The notes below the pieces were generated by a model. It saw only the letters and a program-made list of their open reading frames with translations, was not told the origin of the DNA and made no database searches. From Parastagonospora avenae f. sp. tritici 18332-5 (lineage: Eukaryota > Ascomycota > Dothideomycetes > Pleosporales > Phaeosphaeriaceae): a stretch of DNA of 64,000 nucleotides. Positions 12,220-25,451 of the stretch are shown piece by piece. The stretch's first letter is position 1. Each line of letters starts with the position of its first letter. The position numbers and the translations under genes are program-made. The DNA is taken from the NCBI GenBank assembly GCA_022559985.1, contig JAFJTR010000075.1, positions 85,006 through 149,005 of the forward strand, read 5' to 3'.

Positions 12220-14236
12220 TTACCTGCCCCTAACAACATAACTATCGTCCAATGTGACCCCACCAAGCACATGAATCAGCCCCTCATCATACTCCGGCTG
12301 CACGTCCCTCCCCTCCTCATCCAAGTTGCCCAAGTAGTTCGTAATGTCCCTCCCATCGAACTCCCTTACCTCAAACCCATTCCCCAAAAACTCAAACATG
12401 TTGTCGCCCCAATACTTAATCTCATAATCTTCATATCTCGGCGCCTCCATAATCTTGAGGAAATGCAACCGCGAGCCCGGCCAGATAGCCGCCTGCCCGT
12501 CCGTCTTGCCTTGCTTGAACCACGACCGACACGGGCTCGTCCACGCTGTGCGCTGCAGGAATAAATCGGCGTGTTGGCGGAATTGCTGGCTCGGACGCAG
12601 TTTAGGAGTAAGGGACTTGATGTCTTCGACCTGGCATTTCGTGATGGCTTGGAATATGTAGCGCGTCCATTGCTCGATTAACGGCATGAAGGAGCCGTGG
12701 CCCAGGGGCCCGTACGGTCCGCAGAAGGAGAAGGTGTTGGGAAAGGTGGGGATGCCAACGCTGAGGTACGAGGTAACACCGTCGGAAGCGGACCAGAGAT
12801 CGCCAAGGTCAGTGTCGTGCGCGATGAATGGGAACCGGGGCAGCCAGGAAGTGTCAAAGCCCGTCGCACATATTATCACATCTACGTCGTGATGTATGCC
12901 TTCGTGATCCACGAAGCCTGTTGGGGTGATGGAGCCAATGTGATCAGTGAAAATGGTTGTATCCTCAGCCACAAGGGCTTCTATATGCGGAGTAGTAAAT
13001 TAGTGTATGTCTCATATGCATTTCGTACATATAGTTTACTTACCGAGATAGCCTGGTGCGGGCGTCGGTCGTCGACAGCCAGGATTGAAATTCTTTGGAA
13101 TCATCTTCTCTGTGAGACGAGGGTCGTCGTTCAGTTTCTTGCGCATTTCGCCGTCGGCGTAGTCGCGTGCTAAGCGGGCCTCATCGCTGCCCTTGATGAT
13201 GAACTTAAACCGCTGATTGAGTTCATTCTCAATTTGCTTCCGGTACTCTAGGTATTTCTTAGGGTTCTTTTCGAGATAATTGAGCTGCTCGTCGCTGTCT
13301 GCACATGTGTCAGCCTGAGGACGGCCTCTCACAAGCTACGCTTACATTGAAAGTTGGCCCCGTTCTTTCCAGCCCAGGTTTGCGCAAAGCCTGCCGTGAT
13401 CCATATTGGAGACCTGATCCAGTGGTAGAGATGTTGGACTTTCTGTTGAATCGCTGCAACGATCTGGACACCAGAGCTCCCTGCGCCGATGACCGCGACG
13501 CGTTTGTTGCTCAGATCATAGCCTTCTTCGTAGTGTGCAGAGTGCATTAGCTTGCCTTTGAAATCATGCAAGCCAGGAATGTCCGGCCTAGAGGGGCGGA
13601 GGCATGAAGTTAGCAATCTCGTCTGTATAGCTGCATTGTGCAGGTCATGTACCATTTCCAGTTATTTAACACCCCACCGGCATTGATGAAGAATTCCGCA
13701 CTGTCTTCAGCTACCTCGTCGGTCTCCATATTTCGGATCTGACACCGCCAGACGCCAGCTGCATCGTCCCACTTGACATGCTCAATGCGATGTCGAAGCT
13801 TAACATACTTGGTGATGAAATTGTTTTCGCGTTCGATGTACTTCAAATACTCCCAGATCTCGGGAGCATAAGAGTAGTAATGTGACCACAGCTTGATCTT
13901 CCACGAGAATTGGTAGTTGACGGACGGTATGTCGCACGCACAGCCAGGGTACCTGTTTTCTAGCCACGTTCCCCCTATGTCAGCATTCTTCTCGTAGCAC
14001 ACGATGTCGAGGTTATCCATCTCTTCTTCAGCCTTCTTGAAAAAATTCAGCGACGATGCACCAGCACCCATGAGAATGACCTTGACTTTTCGCTTCGTCC
14101 CCATTGGCTGCTCTTTGATCCGGTAGCCATGTTGGTCGGTTTCTGGTGGCAGTTGATCGCGAAGCTGTACATTGTCATCTGCAGCAGTTCCCTGGGTGGC
14201 ATATAGAGACGTTAGGGGATCTGACTGAATAGACAT
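12220..14236 (-). CDS. Flavin-dependent monooxygenase, Baeyer-Villiger type
   Basis: Four exons in transcription order are 14236-13653, 13587-13346, 13298-13044 and 12980-12220. The GT-AG introns are 65, 47 and 63 bp and the frame is continuous, giving 613 residues. An N-terminal FAD Rossmann motif GAGASS lies at about residues 57-62, followed by the family block GGTWLENRYPGCACDIPS. The Baeyer-Villiger fingerprint is FKGKLMHSAHY (204-214), with Tyr where the usual Trp stands. A second, NADPH-binding Rossmann motif GAGSSG lies at 229-234 and an ATGFD motif at 399-403. Family members insert oxygen next to ketones using NADPH and O2; fungal ones often act in specialised metabolism. An upstream in-frame ATG exists 18 codons earlier, but MSIQSDPL is preferred because the earlier stretch is hydrophobic and unlike the family. 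No cluster partners are adjacent, so the substrate is unknown. Confidence 0.92.
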
Positions 14237-15616
14237 GTTAGATCTTTTGACAAGACTGGAGATGAGAAGATAAGTGATTGCAATATCCAAGACGGAAACT
14301 TATGTCAGGAGTCATGTCAAAGCTGACGGCAGTAGACAGGTGCACTGATTCTTATGTCAAATATCAAGTCTGTCAGACCTCGGAAATAAAGATGGAAACG
14401 CGGAGTGCAGGACAGCTAGACGCGACCCTGAGAGCCAGCAATGCGGGGTATCTACGCCTACGAAGTGCCTCATGTCGCAACAGAGAGTGTGTGTCGATTC
14501 CTACCAAAGTACTGGATATTCGATGTCGGCACATGGATGGAACTGCCCACGCGAGATATTGTACACACCTACGGCGGAAAGCAGTCATGGTGCCTGACGC
14601 TATAAACAGGGCCTTGACTTCGCAATCGGAGCCTAGCAATACTCTGTATATCTTCGGGCCATTGTATACCCTTGTTGGTTTCCGTCGTAGTTGACAACCT
14701 GCATGTGCTGTACGAACTTGGTCCTCGCCGTCACCATGTCGTGATGACGTCGCCGCACTCAAGGTCGATGTTACAAAAGCAGGTGCTCGTTCAGCAATAG
14801 ATCTGGGGGCGAAGCAGAACACTGGAAAGCTGTCTCTGGTTGATGCCAGAGGCAATGATGGAAGACGTTGGTGCCCGATCAGTGGTGGTTGGAGGCTGAA
14901 GCTGGGGGTGCAGGACACTCCCGTTGGACAGGTGCACAGCCAACGACGCGAATCAGGCAATCGCGAGGCATCGGAACTCATATGGTGCATGTACATACGT
15001 AGCCGCGTAGGCGAAGCTGGTGGACGCCCGGAAGATGGATAGATGCTTTGAAGTTTGGCGACGGGTGAGGCTTGCTCACGCGCAGGGCACTGCTCTCCCG
15101 AAGCCGCGACTCTTGGCTCAGCTCAGCTCAGCACCACCTGAACATGGAATGTTTTCATTAACGCATTGCCAACGCAAGCTCTCGACAGGCAAACCACGCT
15201 CTGCTGCCCCTCCCCTCCCCCCCCCAGCGCCTTGACAAATACAACCACGACCCCGCAGGTCATCGCAGTGCAGTGCCACCCTCGACGGCCCCGCGCTTTG
15301 TATACCCAAGACTTATTTGACGATTCGCTTGCGACCTGCCCAAGCACCCCCCAGGACGGTGACGGCTCTTGCGGCTAACCACCACCACACCTCGATCTCG
15401 CGGGCGCATTTGGGCGCGCAACGTCTTCGGCCACCGCGTCTCTCCCATCTGTTCTGTGCCTGTCGCGCCGGGCTGTATCGCAAAGTAGTCCCCCGGCCCA
15501 GCTTCGCGCCCCGGTCATGGTGCCCGCGCAACCTCAAGTAGCCTCGTGAATGACGACCCCGAACGCAATTGCCAGTCCACGTGCTTCCGGATAGCTGCCC
15601 GCCAGAAGACGGCACC
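14237..15616. other. Divergent promoter region, monooxygenase / Rho GEF
   Basis: About 1.4 kb separates two divergently transcribed genes. No supportable coding frame is seen. The part from about 15180 to 15540 is rich in C and T on the plus strand, as is common upstream of highly expressed fungal genes, and is probably the 5' leader and promoter of the Rho GEF gene. Confidence 0.5.
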
Positions 15617-18600
15617 ATGTCGTACTACGGCAACGGACAGAACTACTACAACCCCAACATACCCCACAGCAACGGCGGTGCGCCAAACCAGTACCAGGAC
15701 CCGTACCACCACCGAGCGTCCAGCACCGACGGCGGAGACCAGATGAACGGGGGAACTGCGGGCTATGGGCACGCTCCTGTGCGCCGCGACAGCTATGCGC
15801 AGCGCCAGGCCGACGAGCTGTTCATAGGCGGCTCCAGCGCCAGCTCCCCGCAGGCCGCCCAGGGACCGACGTCGCCCACAGCGAGCGGGTACAACGGTGG
15901 CTACACGTACCCGGCGCAGCAGCAGCAGCAGCAGTACAATCCCCAAAACTATGGCTCCTCCACCGTCGCGCTTCCCAATCCTCAGCACTACGGCGGCATC
16001 AACAGGACATTCGCCGCTCCCGCATCTGCAGCCCCCCAGCCATACAACCCAGCCGCGTATGTGGACAATGGCCTGAACCGGATCAACACAATCAGCCACC
16101 CCTATGGCTTCTCTCCCACGTCGCCCACCGCCAACTACCCCTCGCCCGCGCAGTATCAGCAGTCGTCGTTTGGGAGGACGAACTTGGTGGCAGGGAGAGC
16201 CTCGGCTTACACAGCCCCTGCTCCTCCGCCTCTCCCCGTGCCCCCTGGAAGCGCGCCTCTGCCATCCGAGGACTGGAGCAGCTATCCAGTCCGCCACCCT
16301 TCCAGTGCCTCATCTCAGGGCTACTACCCCCCGGGCTCATCTCATGCCCCACTCCCCTCGCCTCCAGCTTATGACAACGGCTATGGCTCGCAACAGCGCA
16401 TCGACAGATTCTCCTCCATCTCTAGCCACCACTCGAACCCGCTCCCACCCACACCCGAAGTCCCCCCTCATGGCTCGCCCCAGCGGACAGGGACCGTCTC
16501 GTCGCGCCCATTGCCTCCCCCACCACCGCACGAATCCGACAGCGACGAATACTTTGCGCAGCCAAACGGTGGCCAATACAACAATCAGGACGCACTATAT
16601 GACGATATCTTGGGTTTGACTACCGGGGGTGGCACGACAAGTCCCTCAGTCCAGGCGCAGCACGCAAATGGCCAACACTACGGGGACGCCAACAGGCATG
16701 GCTCGGGCCGTAACGGCGACCATATGAACGGTGACCACCTCTCCCCCGAATACGCAAGCGACGATAGCGATGTTGAGGCGGCTGCGGGTCTGGCTGCATT
16801 GCGCATGGCTGAAGAACAAGAGGCGGAGGATGAGGCTCGCAGACAAAGCGGAGGGACTGGTCTTTTCAGCAGCTATGCGACCCTGCAGTCTCCCCAGATA
16901 CCCGCGAGTCCGGGTCGACATCACACTGGAAGTGCAAGCGACAGCGATTACGTTGGAGCTGGTGTGGATGTTAGCATGTTTGGAGGCATGCCCTCCTTTG
17001 GATACGGAGGTAGCCCCAATCAGCTCGCGTCGGGAGCAAGTCATCCTACAACAACATCTGGATCACAACGAAGATCAGAGCCCAGCGAAGATTACGATTC
17101 GATGCACCCCTTTCCTCCCACATTATCGTCCAACGTACGCGTTGACACCTTTGGAACTGGTGGCCTGCAGGAGCCAAGCGCGCGGCGGCGGAGTTACGAT
17201 GAAGGTGATGAGATGACTTTGACTGACAATGCATCCATCATGTCGGGCACTACGCTAGGCGGGCCATCGGCAGTTATGCCGGGCGAGCCTCCTGACATGT
17301 TCTATCATCCTGGCATGTCCAATCGCCCTCTGCCTCCTCCTCCAGTAAATACCAACACCGACCGAGGGCGCTTGAACCACCAAAGCACCAATTCTGCAGG
17401 ATCCGGATCATACGAATATTGGCGGAACGCCCCCACGGCCCGTGACACGTATCCTGTGAATCCTAATGCTATGGGAATGACATCACCTACCGGTGCAACA
17501 GTGCCACGTTCTATCTCCTTGTTACAGCACAGCAATGTTTCACAGGCAAACCCGCTTCCACGGTCAAAGACTGATGCGGAACAAGGACACCGTTCACGTC
17601 AAGTCCAAGCTGCTAATCGAAATACCTTTTACGGTGGCAACATTGACAGCGATGGCAACACATTGACCCCAGGAAGCGCGGATGCTGTGGCCATCGATCT
17701 GCCCACGATTCCAGCTGGGAAGCGCTTCAATCCTGCGAAACTGTCTACCAACGATTTCAAGAAGTGTGCCGAACCGTGGGCACTCAGTTCCATCATCTAT
17801 TGGCTCAAGACGATGACCGAGGGTGAGAATGACTTAAAGGAAGGCCCCATTCAGGAAGGTCTCATTGCGTTGTTCACACACAAGGTCCCAACGATGAACA
17901 TTGCAGACGCTGAAACTCTGAGCAGTCGAGTCGTTGCAGATATGCTCAAGTCGGGTACGCTAGTGCACGAGGAAGAATGGCTGAAATTCTCTGGCGTGAG
18001 CATGACTGGTGTCATATTCCAGCTTACGGGGGCCGGTTGCTATGCTCCCATGCTTCACACGCACTCATCACCCGGTCGATGCTACTCGTATCACTGTCAG
18101 AGGACTTTGAAGAAAATTGACCTACACTCTCCCGCCGCGGCTGCAGCTTCCGAAGACTGGGCTACGTTCCACAGAGTGAAGAAGGAAGACATCGAAGGAA
18201 TCAACAAGAAGGAAATCGAACGCCAGAATATCCTTCACGAGATTGTGCAAGGAGAAGACAAGTATCTCGAACGACTTGATGTTCTGCGAGGGCTATATCG
18301 GGATCGTTTGGTTGCATCACAACCCCCGGTCGTTCCACCCAAGAAACTTGACAGATTTATTCGCGATGTCTTTGGCAAGGTTGACGCTGTCAGAAAAGCA
18401 AACGAGGATCACCTTCTGCCACAGATAAAGTACAGACAGCAAGAACAGGGCCCTTGGATCACCGGCTTCAGTGACATCTTCCGTGAATGGATACGGAAAG
18501 CCAAACATGCATATATTGAGTATGCTGCGTCGTTTCCATATGCCACCTTCCTCGTGCGCCAGGAAGCAAACAAGAATATGCTCTTCCGCGCTTTCCTAAA

Positions 18601-20686
18601 CGAAGCCCAAACCGACAGACGCTCGGAGAAGCTAGATTGGAATACCTTCCTCAAGGGACCTATCGATAGGCTACAGCGTTACGGACTGCTCATCGACACG
18701 GTAATTAAGAATTCCACGGTCGATAACGAGGAAAAGCGCAATCTCATCATCGCGAAAGAGGAAATCAAGACAGTGGCTTTAGAATGTGACGCTCGTGTTG
18801 GCGAGATGAGCCGCAAGGTCGACCTGACTGATCTGCAGGCAAGACTCATTCTGCGACCAGGCATGCAGCGAGTTGAGCTCAACCTCGACCACTTGGGACG
18901 AGAACTCATCTACCGAGGTGACCTACAAAGGATGGGAGGCAGTCGTTTCAACTGGGTCGAGACCCATGCGCTGCTCTTTGACCACTACCTTGTCCTTGCG
19001 AAGACGGTCAAAATGCGAGAAGCAGATGGAGTAACGACATCCGAAAAATACGACGTCTCCCGCCTGCCCATTCCCATGGACCTTTTGGTACTCGAAAGCG
19101 AGGATGACGACCCCGTCGTGCGTTCGACCATGAAGGGTATTGCTGCTGTCAACCCTGCTGCCGAAAAGGTAAGAGGTGGAGGTTTTGGGCGAAATACCAA
19201 CAGCCCTGGCCCAGGAACACTGCAGCATACTGCTACATCAAACTCGTTTGGATCAGCAAACACGGGCTCCTCTGGAAAGACAGTTGTCAACAATACTGGG
19301 CTTGAGCACAGCAGAGACGACAAAATTCTGTACCCTTTCAAGATCAAACATCTAGGAAAAGAGACGTACACTCTTTACGCGACGTCCGCGAACAACCGAG
19401 CTGAATGGTGTGACAAGCTCATCATTGCGAAAACGAGACACGCAGCTGCTTTGTTCGCACAAAACGCAGAACCTTTCCGATTACGAGTTATGGCAGATGC
19501 CGCATTCGCGTATGACAGTGCGATGCCATCGCAAAAAGCCATTACCATCAAGGGTACCCCACTGGATCGGTCTGTAGAGGAAGTAGAGAAGCTGTCTTTG
19601 CAACAAGGTCGACCGGTCCCTATCTGTCGTGCACGAGTCAATTGTGCGACAGCTTTCAACCAGCCTTACGGTAAACACATGCTCGCTGTTGGCACAGACA
19701 TTGGTGTCTATGTCTCCGAGTTCGACAACCCTCGTGGCTGGTCAAAGGTATGCTGAATCGAATTTGACGACAGTAACGTTCACTAATAATGCCAGGCTAT
19801 TCAAACACCGAGGGTCACGCAGATAGCTGTACTGGAGCAGTTCAGCCTCATGCTGCTCATCTCTGACAAGTCACTAATTGCGTATCATCTTGACGCTGTC
19901 TGCCCGGTCGGTGGCGTGCCTCCCTCGAACGATTCTGCTCGACGAGCACCGCAGAAACTGTCTGGTGCACGTGATATCGGCTTCTTTGCGACAGGCGTGA
20001 TGAAGGACCGCACCCTGGTTTTCTACAAGAAGAAGGATGGCATATCGTCGACTTTCAAGGTCCTTGAGCCCGTATTCCAGAAATCCACAGAGAAGAAGTC
20101 CAGGATATGGAAGTCTGGACGTACCGAGTTTTTCCGGGAGTACGACGAGTTTTACATTCCTGCCGATTGTTATACGATTAATCTGTTCCATTCCTCGTTG
20201 GCTGTCTCCACAGCCAAGGGCTTCGAAGTTCTTACTCTCGACAAGAAGCAACCATGGTCTGTGCCAGACCTCAAACAGCCCCACGTTGCTACAATCGCTG
20301 CGCGATTAACAGAACAAAACCCATTGGGTATGTTCCGTCTGTCGGACCAGGAGTTCCTTCTTTGTTACGAAGAGTGTGCTGTCTACATCAACAAGAACGG
20401 CGACATTTCCCGTTCGGTAATTATGGAGTTTGTCGGCAAGGCCAAGAGTGCAGCCATGTACGGACCATATGTCCTCTTGTTCGATCCAGATTTCGTCGAG
20501 ATTCGAAATGCACAGAACGGCCGCTTGAGGCAGGTCATCGCAGGTCGCGATGTCAAGTGCCTCGACGATGGGTTAAGCGGCGGCTCATCGCATAATAGGA
20601 CCATCAAGTTGAGCCTACAGCATCCAGCTCAGGAAAGATGTCAGGTGGTGGTCGAGTTAGTACTTAATGAAGGACAGAAGGAATGA
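15617..20686 (+). CDS. ROM2: Rho1 guanine-nucleotide exchange factor (Rom1/Rom2 type)
   Basis: Two exons, 15617-19747 and 19796-20686, are joined by a 48-bp GT-AG intron and encode 1673 residues. The order is a long disordered N-terminus rich in Pro, Ser, Tyr and Gln, with a short poly-Gln run (residues 1 to about 700). A DEP-like region follows at about 710-800, a DH (RhoGEF) domain at about 867-1065, a PH domain at about 1095-1275 containing a low-complexity insertion, and a CNH (citron) domain at about 1330-1640. This is the architecture of yeast Rom1/Rom2 and the fission-yeast Rgf proteins. These load GTP on Rho1 at the cell cortex and drive glucan synthesis and the cell-wall-integrity kinase cascade. 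The frame opens upstream at a TTG, but the ATG at 15617 in a CACC-ATG context, giving MSYYGNGQ, is the evident start. Two small exons further 5' cannot be excluded. Confidence 0.94.
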
Positions 20687-22894
20687 TTTCGGTACGATTT
20701 ATGCGACTGACTCGGGTCGGGGATATTTGGGATACCCAGGGACCAAGGGGTCACACATGCATGTCATATATGGCGAAGTCCTGAGGAGTTGAGGGGCCTG
20801 TATTTGAAATGCCCCATGCACACATCATTCGTGTAAGAACGGGTGATCCGTGATGAATTTTGGGGGCGCTTTGCACGATTTGATACCTGGTTAGAGTATG
20901 CTCTCCATTCTTAGATAGCGTTTATTACTTCAACCTAGGCCATGGTGCACTGGGTGCATACAGCATTGTTTGGATTATCATGGGCAATACATAGCAAAGG
21001 AGTAATGTTGTCGCCAATTACTACTGCTTGCCTTGGAAGTGCCGATCTCTGGCAAGCTGCGCGGTCTATGCCTCGTTCGAGCCTACCGATGGCGCTTGCG
21101 AAGCTCCGCTCCGATACATACCTTGCTCTCCACATCCCCATATCACCCCAGTATCCACACGAGGCATGCAGGATTTGCAGCACGCAGCCCTGTCTGGGTT
21201 ACTCCAGATCTCGACACGTGACGGTGGCTATTACGCATCTGGACTTGGCTGACAGCTGACCCTTGGCAGTCCGACAAACTTCCCGACATCTCTGACGCCA
21301 TCCAATGAAAGCTCTGCGCGGAGGGTCAGCAATGCGTTATTTGACCACGAGACGAGGATCCGCCGAGCTGCGAGGGCCTGCGTAGAAGCACACTAGAAGT
21401 CAGCTAGAAACTTTGGTTGAGATGTCCCCGGTTTATCCTGCCCCAGTACGCAGGCGCATGGGCGTCTGGAGCCCTGCGGAGGGGTATGAGGGGTGCCGTA
21501 TGCATGCAGCAGTGGAGCATCATTATAAGGCGGCGGCAAAGATTATGAGAAAATGATGATGATGGAATTGCATCTAGATCTTGGGCTCATTGTAAAGAAG
21601 CCAGCACATCTGGATCGCATGCAGTAACGAAAGATCTCCAGAGCACGACGACTGCATTTCATTCGCTGTCAGCAAACATGTGCTGATGATCCTCGGCGAT
21701 AGCATTGCTTCAAGCGTTTGCAAGCCATGCATCTCGTGCATATGTCAACTGTACGTAGCCGGTGTCGGGCACTATTCCCGAACCTCTTCACGTTGGGAAC
21801 GCCGCATGCGCCTTTGCCCATATTCGAGCAACGACGTGCCTCTACTGGGATCTCGCCTGGCTTGGGCAGTACACACCTCAGAGCTGAGGCCGTGCGAGGA
21901 ACGACCTGGCCGACAGGAAGAGCCTCAACAACCCTTCATGTCATCGTGCGTTAAATCCAAGCGCCCGGGCACTAACCACTGGCTGCATGGAATGGTCGAA
22001 ACTTACCGAGGCCAAGCCAGGCTTGGTACGGGTCCGAAGCCTCTCGATCGCGTGAGCTTTGCTTGGGATCTGGCAATTTTTGCCATGATTTGCTTGATTA
22101 TTGCACCTTCGACAGTGTTGGAACTCCTGGGATGTTGGTTGTGGATATCAGTTCGCGAACAGCCAGAAAGCTCTCCCCAATTGTCTTTGCGGGGTGCAGA
22201 TATACATGCGTTCCCGACCAATGATGGCGCCACAATATTGAAATTACTGGGTCCACTGCTGCTTCTCCGCAACTCCATAGTCTCGAGTCCAGCTCTCTCC
22301 ACGGGGATGCGTCGTGGAGACTGTGGTGGAGCTGTGTCTAGGAAGAGAAATTCTCGCCATGAGGCTCAAGAACGAAGTGGAGATGTCCGGGGATTGCAGT
22401 AGCGGCACGGACTAATAGAGGCATGATTGGCTGGCTAAGCACACCAGCCGACAAGAACCGGTAGCTCTTTCGGATTGATTTTGACAGCTAGAGTAGCGCC
22501 GAGGAAGGGCCAGCAAATCAGAGCGCTGCCTCCAGCAGAATCTGCGGAGTCTCGAGCTTGGTGCCACGGACCGGTGCATTAGCGAGAGCCCTTTGGCAGG
22601 ACCAACAGCCTCACCCCTGTTTGCATCTCAACCGCGCCAGTATCAAGCTACCGAACATACTACCGTACTATCCTGGCCTAGATGGGACCAGCCATGTCGA
22701 GCTGGCTATCGCGACTACGACAGTGGGAACACTGGGGAAGGATATATGGTGCCATGTCTGCCCACATCTCCAGACTCATCAGCTCCACGGTTCTCCAGCT
22801 TTCTTCTCCATCTGGGATCCACTGAACCAGTCGATCGTTCGACCGTCTTTTATATTACCTGCTTCCTCGACGCTAGTTGGCTATACTCGCCACC
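20687..22894. other. Intergenic, no gene seen
   Basis: About 2.2 kb lies between the Rho GEF stop codon and the MFS start. The longest frame (about 21680-22402 plus) lacks hydrophobic or domain patterns and looks random. The last 300 bases are pyrimidine-rich and probably the MFS promoter and leader. Confidence 0.5.
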
Positions 22895-24572
22895 ATGAAG
22901 CTTTTCGGCATGAACGGCTCGCAAGAGCCTACTCTCGAAGAGATTCACGAACAGCAGGGTCGTCGCCCTTCGACTGTCGAGGTTGTCGCTGAACAAGCTC
23001 GACGAAAGAGCGTTGACAACCGCGTTGTCACTGGTGCTTCGCAGCTCACCGCACGCCAGTCCATCGTTCCCGTCGCGCTTGTCACCACCCTGTAAGTCTA
23101 ACACGAGGACCAGTTCCCAAGTTCTTTCATTCTAACGTGCGTTCCAGCTTCTTCATGTGGGGATTCGCTTACGGTCTTCTCGATGTCCTCAACTCCCGCT
23201 TCCAGGTCGCTCTCCACATCACTCAGGGTGAATCATCTGGTCTGCAAGCCGCCTACTTCGGTGCCTACTTCGTCGGCCCTCTGACGTACTCGGGATGGTT
23301 CCTCCGTCGTTTTGGTTATCGCTACACTTTCATCCTTGGTTTGTCGATCTACTGCGTCGGTGCGCTCATGTTCTGGCCCGCAGCTGTCAAGCGAAGCTTC
23401 GGTGGCTTCTGTGGTGCCATGTTCCTTGCTGGATCCGGTCTGTCGACTCTTGAAGTTTCCGCCAACCCATATATCGCCGTGTGCGGTCCTCCCAAGTGGT
23501 CTGAGTTCCGTCTTGAGCTTTCTCAGTCCGTTCAGGCTGTTGGATCTGTTGTTGCTCCTGTCCTTGCTGCTCAGGTCATCTTCAAGAATGTTGGTGAAGA
23601 TGGTCGTTCTCTTGAGGCTGTCCAGTGGGTCTACCTGGGTATCGCAGGTTTCGTCGCTATACTGGCCGTAATATTCTTCTTCGCTCCTATTCCCGAGATC
23701 ACCGATTCCGACATGGCCGACCAGGCTGAGATGACTACCGCCGCCACCGGCTACGTCGACAAGCCCCTCCGCAAGCAGTACACCCTTTTCTGGGGAACTT
23801 TCGCCCAGTTCTCCTACGTCGGTGCTCAAGTCGGTGTTGCCGCGTACTTCATCAACTACTTCACCCAAGCACGCCCCGACCTCAGCGTCACTGATGCTCA
23901 CGTCAAGGGCGCCAACTTCTACGCCATCGCTCAGGGTCTCTTCGCTGCTGGACGTTTTGCTGCTGCTGGATTGATGTACGTCGGCGGCAAGCCCCGAATC
24001 GTCCTCATGATCTTCCAGACTATGATCATGATCTTCATTGCTGCTGCTATCGGCGTCAATACTGGCGGTGCCGACCGTCCTAACTGGGGAGGTCTTTCCA
24101 TGTTGATGATTGTCCTGTTCTTCGAGTCCTGCATTTTCCCCATCATCTTTGCTCTCGTAAGTTTTCCGAGCTACAGTATCACGTTCTAGAGCCAATACTA
24201 ACAATTTCCAGACTCTTCGTGGTCTTGGACGTCACACCAAGCGTGGTGCCTCCTTCCTCGTCTCCTCCGTCTGCGGTGGAGCCATTATCCCCGTCATTCT
24301 CGGCAACGTTGCGGACCGTATCGGCACCAGGCACGCCATGTGCATTCCCCTTATCTTCTGTATGCCTACTCTTCGTTCATCACTTCGAGTCCAACAACTA
24401 ATCTTCTGCAGTCTTCTTCGCCTGGTCATACCCGATCTACCTCAACTTCACGCACAAGGCCGCCGAGCTCGACGCCTACTCTGAGTCCCACGTCGGTACT
24501 GAGAACGTCATTGACAATGACTCGATCCTTGCGAGCAAGGACATTGAGGCTATGCACCGCGAGAAGTACTAG
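22895..24572 (+). CDS. MFS sugar transporter, fucose/glucose-galactose permease (FHS) family
   Basis: Four exons are 22895-23091, 23148-24156, 24212-24359 and 24412-24572. The GT-AG introns are 56, 55 and 52 bp and the frame is kept throughout. The product is 504 residues. A hydrophilic N-terminus of about 55 residues is followed by the first helix with the family phrase LFFMWGFAYGLLDVLN. About 12 transmembrane segments follow, with a cytosolic loop after helix 6 (about residues 255-290). The first helix, the FGAYFVGPLTYSGWFLRRFGYR segment and the SANPYIA motif match L-fucose:proton symporter FucP and fungal glucose/galactose transporter relatives. Proton-coupled sugar uptake at the plasma membrane is the family role; the sugar is unknown. 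The ATG has a CGCCACC context. A TTG six codons earlier is in frame but not plausible. Confidence 0.92.
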
Positions 24573-25451
24573 ATTGTACGAGGGGAAAATTAAGAGATGC
24601 ATGATGAAGAGATCATCTTTTGGCCAGAGATGGTCTTGTACATATTGGCTTCGTATATATCCCACGCATGAGCGACTGGCGAGCGACTTTTAGATATGGT
24701 TACGATTACGAATTTGAGATATCCCGATTACTGCAATACTTGTATCATAAATTCCACTACGTGATTATATGTATGCCTTGCGCGATTAACGTTGCTTGAT
24801 TTGATCGCCCAATTCAGCATGTAGTCGCCTCGATGAGCTCAATTATGCACACCAGATCTCGCTATCTTAAGATACCGCTCCTACTAACCCTTGTTCTGTC
24901 GACTAGCTGATGCTATTTGGTTGTCCTTGCTATGTGGGATGACGAGCCGGATTTGAGTTTAATAACCGAAGGCCAGTTCGATATCATCAAGCTATTCATC
25001 CTCGGCCTGCCTCGTAAACGCATCAGTATGCCGTCTCCTTTCAAGAATTTCTCGAAGTGCGTAGCAAGGCAGACGTCCGATGGCCATATCATGTTGTGTA
25101 AATGTAGCCAGAATGATTTCGTGACGAGTGATGTCTCGTACCCTGCGTGTGATTACTGATAGTGTCAGATAATACATGCGGAGTATTGCTTTTAACCCCC
25201 AAAGATGGGACCGATGTTCCCGAAATCGAAGTACGTGTCGAGCACACGTAGTGATATTGGTTCAAGGAGTGTTCGCATACCTACACTCTGATACATCCGT
25301 TCGTATCGACTAGTCTTGGGGAACTGCTCCACTTCGACATCCGTTGGATACATACCTGCACTTCGTAGCTTTCGGCAGACACTATACTTCTTTACCGTCT
25401 TTAGAATATTCATTCCTCTACCACGTTAGACAACGATATAGAAAGCTCACA
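24573..25451. other. Intergenic with possible coding relics
   Basis: Downstream of the transporter is a short 3' region and then about 600 bases with weak coding character. A 75-codon frame from an ATG near 24932 and a frame open from about 25314 could be earlier exons or remnants of the gene that follows. No GT-AG pair that joins them convincingly is visible. Confidence 0.35.

Noticed and set aside
15515..16297. 260-codon minus-strand frame at the 5' end of the Rho GEF gene
   Set aside because: It is an Arg/Gly/Val-rich shadow of a GC-rich, Pro/Ser-coding exon with no domain.
21680..22402. 240-codon plus-strand frame in the 20.7-22.9 kb interval
   Set aside because: The composition looks random, with no conserved motif, splice context or promoter; a real gene is not supported.
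23233..24204. 323-codon minus-strand frame opposite the MFS gene
   Set aside because: It is the antisense of a transporter exon. Its Glu/Ser-rich product is the expected shadow of hydrophobic codons.
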